Shown here: positions 24,071 through 33,444 of the stretch, one piece after another
Numbering within the stretch: the stretch's first letter is position 1
Layout: each line of letters starts with the position of its first letter
NCBI GenBank assembly: GCA_023525975.1
Contig: CM042042.1
Coordinates: forward strand, 49,239,880-49,303,879
DNA: 64,000 bases
Origin: Smallanthus sonchifolius
Taxonomy: Eukaryota > Streptophyta > Magnoliopsida > Asterales > Asteraceae
Direction of reading: 5' to 3'
The notes under the pieces: model-generated
What the model saw: only the letters and a program-made list of their open reading frames with translations
Told to the model about the DNA's origin: nothing
Database searches by the model: none
Made by a program: the position numbers and the translations under genes

Positions 24071-24910
24071 AAAGTATTCTTGATGAGGGAACTATTCACA
24101 ACAAGGATGAAAGATGGAAGCTCAATTAGTGCACACATAAATGATTTGAATTCAATTATGTCTATATTATCATATGTGGGAATGAAGTTTGATGATGAGA
24201 CTCAAGTTGTGGTGTTGCTATCTTCACTGCCTGATAGTTGGTCTAGGACAGTGACCGCTGTTACGAGTTCTGTAAGGGTCAATGGTATGACATTTGAGGG
24301 GATCTAGGATATTATGTTGGGTGAAGACATTCGTCGGAAGAGTACTAATGTTGGATCATCTTTTGAGATGTTACATGTTGGCAGAGGAAGGGAAATTAGC
24401 AGGAATAATGGGAGTTGGGGAAGGAGTTCATCTAAAACTCGAAAAAATGTAAGTGTTGGACTGTAATGAGATAGGACACGTAAAAAGTCAGTGTCCAGAG
24501 AGAGGTAATAGTGTTGGAGCAGATGGAGAATCTGATGACACGTTGGTTTGCTACCTAGAGTCTGCTACAGATGCTTGGGACATGGATTTTGGTGCTTCAT
24601 TTCATGCTACTCACTGTAATGAAGCAATGAAGAATCTAAAAAAGAAGACTTTGGGAAGGTACGACTTGGTAACGAGGAAATCCTTGAAATAACGAGTATA
24701 GGATACATTGGTCTGAAAACTTCTTTAGGAAGTACATGGAGCTTATGGAATGTCAAGGTGATTCCAAGACTAGAGACAAAGTTGATTTTAGTCAGGCAAT
24801 TGGATGAGCAGAGACTAGATGTTATGTTTGATGGTGGAAAATGGAAGGTGATCAATGTGAATCTGGTTATTAATGGTCCCTTACCTCTTAATAGGTATTT
24901 TTTTAATATA
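24071..24910 (+). pseudogene. copia gag-protease fragment
   Basis: The plus-strand remnant of a different copia element. 24071-24307 is the back half of gag (LFTTRMKDGSSIS, LLSSLPDSW). 24453-24692 has a damaged zinc knuckle, CNEIGHVKSQC, which lacks its first cysteine. After it comes the protease site DMDFGASFHATH, where the catalytic DSG has become DFG. About 24700-24910 continues into the region before integrase (LILVRQLDEQ). Everything downstream is missing, and the left end is cut by the LTR at 24070. Confidence 0.8.
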
Positions 24911-25646
24911 AGCCACAACTTCAACATAATTCTTTAAAGTAATTGGCCTAATATTTTGTGGTACATATTTCACGGTTGTTATTAACTTGTTTATCCAGCC
25001 CGTCAGAATCTCGAGGCCCATCAGAAATTTCTTCATCACTTATTATTTTCTTCATGTGGACACGTGGAAGCTACATGGTCCATATTCAATAGCCCACTAA
25101 CATTTGTTTTCAAATCCATCAAACTAATAGGGCTTTGTCGCTAGAATGGAAGATTGTAATGTAATACATTTTTAATAAAGTATACGGTAACTTTATTAAT
25201 TAAGTTTTAAAAGTGTCTCAATTAGGTGATTTAATACGTATTTTATACGATATACATCCTCGAATATACTATGATAAGTGATCTAATTGGAACACTTTTA
25301 AAATTTGATTACTATTATGGGGTGTTTTCTCTAAATGTATTTGATTTAAAATAAATATATTTTTTATATTAATGTATGTAAAAAGTAACTCTGCTTTCAT
25401 TTAGTGATAAATTAAAAAGTAGGGCTGTTCGTTGAATTATAATTTTCCTAGTTAACGGATTAGTTATCTCTAGTTTTTTTTTAAAATGGCTCTTAATTTA
25501 TTCCTATTAACAATCTATACAATACTTGCAGGATTTTAATTCTTTACTTCTTGAATAAAAGGAAGACACACCACGCACCATTATGTCCATCAGGGATTTA
25601 ATTGAGATTTTTTTTTAAGTGAATTCAAAATTTAGCAAAATTCAAA
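24911..25646. other. AT-rich non-coding DNA
   Basis: No element boundaries or coding exons were recognised between the copia fragment and the Helitron. Confidence 0.4.
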
Positions 25647-26040
25647 TCTCTATTCTAATAAAAAATTAATTTTTTTTGTCACTTGTCACTCTCACATTCA
25701 ACATATCTTTTTTTAATAATGATTTATATTTAAAGAAAAAAATTAATTATACTAATAAAACTTATTTATTTTAAACTATCTCTTATTTTAAGAAACTTTA
25801 AAATTTAATTATGTAACTTTTATTTTTAAGTAAACAGTGATGTAAGTCAAATTAAATTAAATAAAAAATTAATATATTCAAACCGTATAATATACGAGTT
25901 TTTAAAGATATAAACGCTTATTACTAAGTATATAGCGTTATGTTTAATCAATCCATGTAATACACAGGTTTTTTAAAATATAAAATTTTTATTACTAATT
26001 ATATTTATCAACCCGTGTAATACACAAGATTTTAACCTAG
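25647..26040 (+). mobile_element. non-autonomous Helitron
   Basis: A 394-bp element inserted between A (25646) and T (26041). The 5' end reads TCTCTATTCTAATAAAAAA, followed by GTCACTTGTCACTCTC, the pattern of plant Helitron 5' ends. The 3' end is a worn hairpin (CCCGTGTAATACAC) followed after about 11 bp by CTAG. The hairpin unit is present about three times in series (near 25881, 25953 and 26011), each within a repeat of roughly 65 bp. There are no coding parts. Confidence 0.75.
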
Positions 26041-26244
26041 TTAGACATATAAAACCAAACCGAATTAAAACATAAAACAAAAATTACAAGTAACATAGAC
26101 TTTTCAGAAAAGAGTTATTAGATGCATTTAAGATAAAGAAAGAATCTAACATAAAAATATCAAATTGATCACGCAACTCAATTTTGATTTCTAGCCATTT
26201 AACACTAAAAGACTTTTCATAAAAGAGTTATTATACGCAATTTA

Positions 26245-26973
26245 GGCTCCGTTTGATTTACATAATGTTTTGGATGAAATTGGAATCTAGCAATGAAATT
26301 GGAATATGAGAGAAATGAAATTAATTCCATTAAAAATTCTTAATTTGTTTGGTTTGGGAATAGAATTGAAATTTACAAAAATTAAAATTACAAAATTACC
26401 CATATTCTTGTTTTGGTCAATTCGTTTCAGGTTCAATCATTCAGGTGCTAGCGATTTTGTTTCAGGTTGTTAATTTTGTTTGATTTTGGTGTGTTTCAAG
26501 TTTTAGTCGATTTGGTTTCCGACTGAAGGTTTGGAGATGGCAGCTTCAAGATTTGTAGCAACTGTTTATCACCATTGATGATTTGGTTTTTAATGACGAT
26601 TAATTTATGTTGGTTCGTCACCATCTCTATGGCTAATTTGGTTTTTGATTCATGATTTTCGTAACCTGCCATTCGATTTCTGTTTCCACCTTGCAATTCA
26701 ACTTGTTTTCGATTGAAGCTTGATTTCAATTGAATCAAGGGTGTTGATTTAATCAAGAAACTTTTTTTTGATCAATTGAACCAGGTATGAATCGAGGGTT
26801 ATTTTTATCGATTGAGCAAGGAATGAGTTTAAATGAAGCAACTTGTTTTCTTTAATCGATTGAATATCAGAGTGTGGGAAGAAAGGGTAATTAGTAATTT
26901 TTAATAAATTTTGGATGGAATGATTTCCAATTCCAGTTTCAATTTTTATGGATTCTGTAAACGAAACGGGGCT
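26245..26973. mobile_element. 0.73-kb TIR element, hAT- or Harbinger-like
   Basis: The ends are inverted repeats: GGCTCCGTTTGATTTACA at the left and AGCCCCGTTTCGTTTACA from the right. Further matches in the next 40 bp are rich in GGAATT and GGATG words. The flanks suggest a diverged 8-bp duplication (CAATTTAG and TAACTTAG), but this is not exact. The interior has no recognisable gene. Confidence 0.5.
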
Positions 26974-27035
26974 AACTTAGCCAAAGACTTTTAACCTTGA
27001 ATTACAAATAACAAACAATTTAACATAAAAAAACA

Positions 27036-27059
27036 ACTAGAAGGTTAAACCCGTGCTCC
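27036..27059 (-). mobile_element. Helitron 3' terminus
   Basis: On the minus strand a hairpin with CGGGT and ACCCG arms is followed after 8 bp by CTAG and then T, the signature of a Helitron 3' end. The element would extend rightward from here, and its TC end was not located. The tandem repeats at 27104-27565 would be inside it. Confidence 0.5.
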
Positions 27060-27103
27060 ATGGCGGGTGTCGGGCCGATCGCTAATAAAATATATACGAA
27101 AAT

Positions 27104-27565
27104 GTAATAATAGGTTTAGTTCGTCACAATACCACAACGGTTACGACAGCCACTATAGGCCACAATACAAAAAAAAGACGATCTTGAATATAACTCCATT
27201 TTCTAAAAAAATCTAAATTAAAACGTAATAATAGGTTCGGTTCGTCACAGTACTACAACGGTTACGGCAGTCGCTATAGGCCATGATACCAAAAAAATGT
27301 GATCATGAATATAACTTCGTTTTTAAAAGAAATTTATATCGGAATGTCGATAAAAAAACTAAAAACATCTACCCGCTCCGTTTAAAAAAATCTAAACCAA
27401 AACGTATTAATAGGTTCAGTTCGTCACAATAACACAACGGTTACGGCAGTCGCTATTGGCCACGATACCCCAAAAAAGACTATCCTGAATATAACTCCGT
27501 TTTAAAAAAAAACTTATATTGGAACGTCGACAAAAAAAGCTAAAAACATTCGTCCGCTCTGTTTT
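27104..27565. repeat. three-copy tandem repeat
   Basis: Three copies start at 27104, 27225 and 27404, each opening with GTAATAATAGGTT or a close variant. They run through TTCGTCACAATACCACAACG and GGTTACGGCAGTCGC. The spacing is 121 and 179 bp; the second unit carries an extra segment that recurs after the third. Copies differ at several positions, so the array is not recent. Confidence 0.75.
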
Positions 27566-27745
27566 TAAAAAGAAGTTAACAAATAAAAAAATTAAAGGAA
27601 AGAGAAATTATTAGAAAACTAAACGGGTTAAAAGCTTATATTATATATAATATAAGGGGTGAAAATGGAAAAAAAAAAAAAAGCAAGATGTGACAAAAAT
27701 TCACCGGAATTACTATTGTTCAACCACAATTTCCTTTAATCTGTA

Positions 27746-27780
27746 CTAGAAATAAGCCCGCACATTGCGACGGGTTTTCG
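27746..27780 (-). mobile_element. second Helitron 3' terminus
   Basis: The minus strand reads a hairpin with CCCG...CGGG arms around CGCAATGTG, then CTAG and T. It is the same design as the terminus at 27036, 710 bp away and in the same orientation, so two related Helitron copies or a terminal duplication are likely. Confidence 0.5.
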
Positions 27781-29144
27781 AACCTTGTTATGCATATTTC
27801 AGCGGTGACAATAACGTGAATAAGTATATAAAAGAAACGTATGACGTTGTCACGACTCGGTTCTGGATATCAAAAAATAGATAAATTACAGCGCGAATAA
27901 GAGTTAACATTGAAATGACAAATTCGTTAAATAAGTTTGTAACAAAGACAAAATAAAAATAGGAAAAAGTAAATTTTATAAACAAATATAAAAAAGTTAA
28001 AAGAAAAAAGAAACGAAATTTGGGAAGTAAACTTGAGAGTTTAGAAATTTGAGGAGTAGAGTTAAGAACTTTTTCTAGATGTAAACTTGAAACTTTAGAA
28101 ACCGAAGTTGTATATTTAAAAATTTAAAAAGTTCAAGGATATAATTTAAAATTAGAAAAAGTTGAAAGTTTAGTCAGTGATGTTCGCTATTGACACTTGA
28201 AAATGTGTTGTGTAATTATAATTCTTCTAGGTGTTGTTTTTGGACTTTTGTTTCTTTTCCTAGAAGATGTGAGATTTATTGTAAAATAATAATAACAAAG
28301 ACTTTAACATAAAATGACAAAGAATTTATAATAAAATAACATTTATTCATAGGTGGGGATGCTTCTAGTAATAATCAACAGCAACTCTATGCAAATGCTT
28401 TCCAACTTATTTTCAAAATTGCATCACCAGCAGCCGTTGAAACTCACAAGGTTGGTTAAAGCCATCCAAGACCAAAACGGCTTGGGTGTCTTTTTCAAAT
28501 TAACATTAACAATCAAACATTCATTAATGAGTTGAACACTAAGGTACAAATTGGGAAGCACTATGTACCGTCGCCGCCAGGTTTAGGTTTTGCCTTTGCG
28601 GGACCGTAGGTGGCGGTGGTGTCGTGATGTTAGTCGTGTGTGTGTGGTCGATGTCAGGACTGGTTGTGCCTTTGTTTACTCTCTTGACAGATTTGATTTA
28701 ATCAACGGTTTAGGTGGTATTTTTTCTTAGCTGGACCTAGCCGATAGTGGTGTGGTGATGGCGACAACGCAAGCACCAACTAGTTGTACAACATGACTTG
28801 TGGTTTGTGCAGTCACCCGTTTGTCTTTTAAATAAGATTTACTCTGCATAATTTCCTTTTTTAGTAATGGTACCCATTTGTTATGTACAATTGGGTAGAT
28901 TAGATAAAAAGTTAATGAAATTTGGTCTTATTATTTATGTTTAATTTATACTTATATAGCATCAGACTTTTCATATGTTTGGGATTTTTACAAAGGATTT
29001 CCTTTTAACAAAGAGGTTGGGATGGCGACTTTTAGTAAAAAATTTGTGAAAATCTGCATCTTGGCGGGGCAATCCAGGTACGGTGGTGGAAGCATTGTGG
29101 TTGTGGAACTGGTTGTGGCCCCTTGTATTCGGCCAATTTTTCAC
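27781..29144. other. non-coding DNA
   Basis: AT-rich, possibly the body of the Helitron whose end lies at 27746. The GC-richer patch at 28565-28780 has no frame that I recognise. Confidence 0.35.
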
Positions 29145-29254
29145 TCAGTAGTGTTAATTTAAACGTATTCAACCGAAAATTTTATAGTTCCGGCCCTCAT
29201 GATAGGAAGAAAAATCCCGGCCCTCCTGCGTTTCTCTTTAAGCTTCGCCACTGA
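29145..29254. repeat. dispersed repeat, copy 1 (partner 34420-34567)
   Basis: Shares GTGTTAATTTAAACGTATTC, AAAATTTTATAGTTCCGG, AAATCCCGGCCC and the end CTTCGCCACTG with 34420-34567. The GCCACTG terminus matches the worn hAT-family end sequence (GTGGCGGATC from the other side) found elsewhere in the window. Confidence 0.65.
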
Positions 29255-29454
29255 CAACATACATGTTCTGGATGCATATAACGGGGAGAAGGTTAGCAAT
29301 TACTTTCCTTTTTTTATTCTTTGATTGTTTTTATATTTTTGTTTGTTAGTTTTTGTTATGTAGAGATGTGCATTTAGTGTGGATGCTAAGATGAGATTTA
29401 ATATGTGGCTTTTATAATCATTTATCATTAAATGATCAAATATAATTCTTTGTT

Positions 29455-29795
29455 TATTTTATAACCTATCGCTAGTAATTAGTTGATGGGCTTAGTTACT
29501 CTTAATGGGCCACTAATGGGTTTCCTCTTGGGTGTACATATAAATAGAGAGTTAATTAGAAGGAATAGACTAATCTTCAATCTTCTATTCTATCACCACT
29601 AAATCTTCCATCTCTCTCTCCAAACCCGTGAGCTCTCACGAACTCACCTAATATCATCCTAATCGTACACTCTAAACGGGAACCCGATCCAGATCAGAGA
29701 TCATGATGTCTTCCCTATCATCGGTGAACTTAGCATGTATGTTTAATATATTGTTTTCCATTATTTAGTTAAAAAAACTGATCAACATGCTTCTC
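29455..29795 (+). repeat. LTR-like repeat with TATA box, copy 2
   Basis: Partner of 9820-10110. It has GTACATATAAATAGAGAG, GGAATAGACTAATC, CTAAACGGGAACCCGATC and ends with CTGATCAACATG. The same-order match over about 300 bp at two sites 20 kb apart shows a dispersed repeat, probably an LTR. Confidence 0.45.
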
Positions 29796-30500
29796 CAGAC
29801 ACAACAATTGAGGCCACAATTTACGCCTGATGGTAATGTTAATTTGCATCTACACTCAGTTTGAAATTTTTTTAAACATGTATATGTTTTGCTAATCATA
29901 CAAGCTGTGTAAATCCTCAAACAAAAAAAATGTCAAAGTTATAACTTAAAAGGGAAGAAAAGAGCAACATTAATAAGAAAGCTTAGACGCAAGCAAATAA
30001 GCGTTATAGACAATAATGGATACAATAGCTTGCTAGGTTCGTGTAAAAGATGAAGACTTTAGCGCATCAACATTTGTTTAGGCATCACCTACAAGACAGA
30101 AGAACAATGCATTACTAATTAATATTAGAAGTTTTGCTTACGGAAGCCTGCTTTGTTTCAATGGACATGTTTTGGTCTTGATTTTCTTAAATGGTGAAAA
30201 GATGTCACAATAATGATGTTAAAAGGCCTAACTATTAGCTTTAAGTCAGATCAATTCTACTTTTTAAAGCTTAATACTTACATTAATATACATATTACAT
30301 TCGACCGTTTTTACAAATCGCTTTGTTAGCGTTGGGTCTTACTTCAACCGGTGTGCGGAATTGCCATATCAGAAAGAATGTTGTTGATAGTCATTGTTGC
30401 TTTGTGCATTTGATTTGCTGACTCACATTTCTATCTCGACTGTTTGTCTTCTTTCCTCTGTGGTAGAGCAACTCCCCGGAATGACTTTCTTTGCAAGTTT
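29796..30500. other. non-coding DNA
   Basis: No recognised coding or repeat feature. Confidence 0.35.
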
Positions 30501-30508
30501 CCCAACAT

Positions 30509-30610
30509 GCTTCTTTTAGTTTTATTAAACGGGTCGAACAGTTTACTTTTTTATTAAATGGGTCAAATTGGTCATTTTTTTTCCAAAGGGGCGACTTTTA
30601 TTAAGTTGGT
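30509..30610. repeat. short dispersed repeat, copy 1 of 3
   Basis: CATGCTTCTTTTAGTTTTAT, then AAACGGGTCGAACAGTTTA and AAATTGGTCATTTTT. Close copies lie at 30683-30770 and 31969-32060. Confidence 0.6.
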
Positions 30611-30682
30611 CGGTGGGAACCATTTAATAATTATGTTGTAATAACCTTAGTTGCTTTGAACGTACTAAAAATTTTGAAGGGA

Positions 30683-30770
30683 CTTGGTCATGCTTCCTTT
30701 AGTTTCATAAAGCGGGGCGACAGGCCATTTTTTATTAAGCGGGCCGAACAGTTTAGTTTTATTAATTAGT
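30683..30770. repeat. short dispersed repeat, copy 2 of 3
   Basis: Preceded by GACTTGGT like the third copy. The middle reads AGCGGGCCGAACAGTTTAG. Confidence 0.6.
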
Positions 30771-31422
30771 AGTTATGCATGTTTTTATTTCCCTTTTTTA
30801 TAGGACAATTGTAAGCCTATTAAAGGCCTTTAGGATTTTATTTGAATGCATGAAATGAGTATTGTTTAAAAATCCTATCTTGGCGGACGTACCTTGGTGT
30901 TGGCGGGTCGGTCGACACCGTTGGAAAAAAAAATTTAGTTATATATATGAAGTGTATTTCCGAGCGATCCCCATAAAATATTAACAACGACCCGTTAAAA
31001 TTTTGACGCGTTGACGTAGAAAAGAATATCCGAGCGGTTAGCGACTGTAGACAGTAGATAAGAAATTGCAGTCTTGCATTAAAATTGAATGCGAATTGTG
31101 AAGTTGGAACTTGGAATCGATTTGCTAAGAGATAGAGCTCTAGAGGCAGGAGGATTTGATTTGAATGTGAATTGAAGGTTGGTGTCTCAGTCTTTCTAAC
31201 TCTCTCTCACACACATTCTCTCTCTCTAAACACTCACATACACACTCTGAGTATCTGTCTCTCTAAAGTTTATTTACGTTGATCCTAAATTCCTGATTTA
31301 TTAACTTTTGGAACAAATTTCTTTTAATAAGTTAATTGAATTTATGTTTGTATTTCACTAGTGATTAGTCAAAATATGAAACTTGTTTGTTAATTTGTGT
31401 TTAGTTTTTCAAATTTAGGAAA

Positions 31423-31832
31423 ATGGATATTGAAAAGTTTCTTCTGGCTTCATCTTCTATAACTCTCGTTTTCATAAATTTGGATAATCTTTCACGGGAT
31501 CCCTCTGAACGACCATCAATTTTATCTTATCACCCTAATCAACGAGACGAAATTAAAAATGTTTACCTAAATAAAGGGTCATGTCAACCAAAAGGTCACG
31601 ATTTAAAAAAAAATGGTTGGTTTCGAGACAATGCGTTTTGATAGTGATTGGTTTAGAACTTATCCAAGTTGGTTTGAATATAATATTAAAGTTGATCGAG
31701 TATTTTGTTTGTTTTTTAATTGTTTTATTATGTAACCCGACCCGGACCGAAAAAATTAATATTTAACAATTGATAATCGACCAAAAAAAATCTCCGACCT
31801 CCATAAAAAAGAATTCTGGGTCCGCCACTTCT
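31423..31832 (+). pseudogene. hAT transposase remnant (TTF-type zinc-finger end)
   Basis: The plus-strand start reads like the N-terminus of plant hAT transposases of the TTF-zinc-finger, DUF4371 type: LDNLSRDPSERPSILSYHP, then QPKGHDLKK. After a frameshift near 31620 comes DSDWFRTYPSWFEYN. The frame then decays, and most of the transposase is absent. The segment ends in CTGGGTCCGCCACT (about 31816-31829), a hAT-type terminal repeat also seen in worn form at 34848. I infer an internally deleted autonomous element. Confidence 0.65.
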
Positions 31833-31968
31833 GTCGATACCTTGCTCTAATCTTGGCTAAGACCCAAGAGCCACATATCAGATTACAGAGTTTTGAGGCG
31901 AATCAGACTAAGGAGATTTGGAGGCGAATCAGACTAAGGAGATTTAAGTACACAAGAGACTTGGTCAT

Positions 31969-32060
31969 GCTTCCTTTAGTTTTATTAAACAAGGCGAACA
32001 ATCTTTTTTATTAAGCGGGTCGAACAATATAGTTTTATTAAATTGGTCAAACGGGTCATT
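31969..32060. repeat. short dispersed repeat, copy 3 of 3
   Basis: TCATGCTTCCTTTAGTTTTA through GAACAATATAGTTTTATTAA. It ends at the truncated edge of the MITE at 32071. Confidence 0.6.
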
Positions 32061-32070
32061 TTTAGGGGGG

Positions 32071-32307
32071 TTTAAGGTGGTTGTGAGTAGAGGAGAGAGA
32101 AAATGTATACATTTTTTGTATATTTGAAGGAAATACTGTTCACCTGCATAATTTCTTTAATATTTTTTGAAATGGTTGTGAGTGAATGAGAGAGAAAATG
32201 TAATGATAAAGATATAAAAAAATATTATTTAATTAAAAAAAGAGACAAAAGGTAGTGATTTTAGTGTAATTATGGGGATGGAGAAATGAATGCTTATGTG
32301 AATGCTC
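32071..32307. mobile_element. MITE family A copy 2, truncated and inverted
   Basis: Reverse-orientation match to 1256-1556. It has TTTAAGGTGGTTGTGAG, the CACCTGCATAATTTCTTTAA middle, and an end TGTGAATGCTC followed by TTA. The outer 45 bp of the other end is missing. Confidence 0.7.
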
Positions 32308-32495
32308 TTATAATAAGAGATATTTTAAAATAAATGTGTTTTATTAGTATAATTAGTATTTTTTTACAAAATATATTATTATTAAAAGATAAGGATGCAT
32401 TTAATAAGAGAGAGACGAAAAAAAATGATGAAAATGAATATGAAGACGACACGTGACATGAAAAAAAAAAACTTTTATTTATTATATAGTATTGA
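32308..32495 (-). mobile_element. Helitron fragment (5' part)
   Basis: Homologous to the complete Helitron at 38143-38597. The minus strand starts at 32495 with TCAATACTATATAATAAATA, next to T (32496). The 3' part is replaced by the MITE at 32071-32307, which abuts it. Confidence 0.6.
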
Positions 32496-33330
32496 TGTCT
32501 ACACCATTATGGTATGACATTACTATTTCATTTGTAATAACACTCATCTGCAAAAAAAATTATTTCTCATTTTCATTTACACAAGTTTAATATTTCTCAC
32601 AAATTATGCTTTTAATATCTTAGATAACGATTCAAAGTTTCAAACTGGACTATGGAGTGTTCAAGAGTAGTAAGACTTTACATTTTAGCTGCAAGAAGTC
32701 CATTCTTCTACAAGGTAATATCTCAGTGTTCAAGTGGATTTATTTTCTATCAATTCATGATTCTCACAATTGTATTATTTTCTTCATAAAGTTGTGAGTT
32801 TAATTCATTTAGTTAAACAACCTGGTTTTACTTTATTCGATTGAGAAACCTTCGGTTATTGGTTTATTATCATTAACAATTGGTAATCACTGGATTTTGT
32901 ATTGTTCGGTTCGTAATTGTCTAGATTATACTTTGATTGTGTCATTATTCGGTCTCATATCGTTAATCAACACAGTTTTTTTTCTTTAGTCTCACAATTA
33001 TATATCTTTTGAATTATCTAAGCGGTCAATTTCTATGTGGATTCCATTTTGACACTATCTAGTTACACGATTTGCTTCATAAACCTGAAACCCGGGAACA
33101 ACCCCTTTTTTCTAATTGTTTTAAAACCAGTTTTACTTTTGCTTAGTTTTGCAATCAGTTTCACAATCAACCACTTTCAAAACATCAAGTTACTTTTCAC
33201 TGCCTAGGTTAATTAGTTTTTCTCAATCTGCATCCTCCACAAATTTCCTGTGAATTCGACAACCCTACTCTTTATACTACTGTCTAAGGTAGATAAGAAC
33301 CTAATTTTAAACATATTTTTTATTGATCTT
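32496..33330. other. non-coding DNA downstream of OMT gene
   Basis: AT-rich with no recognised element. From about 33345 on, sequence just beyond the OMT stop codon (TGTATTTATTTAGAAGTAAG) matches the region after the OMT pseudogene near 16920, so the duplication includes part of the 3' UTR. Confidence 0.45.
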
Positions 33331-33444
33331 CAACATGTGATTGGCTGGTTACATTCAATGTATTTATTTAGAAGTAAGAAAATACCACAAGAACAACCAA
33401 TATCTTGGAGAACATGTTGGACATGCATTTAAACAACGTTGGCA

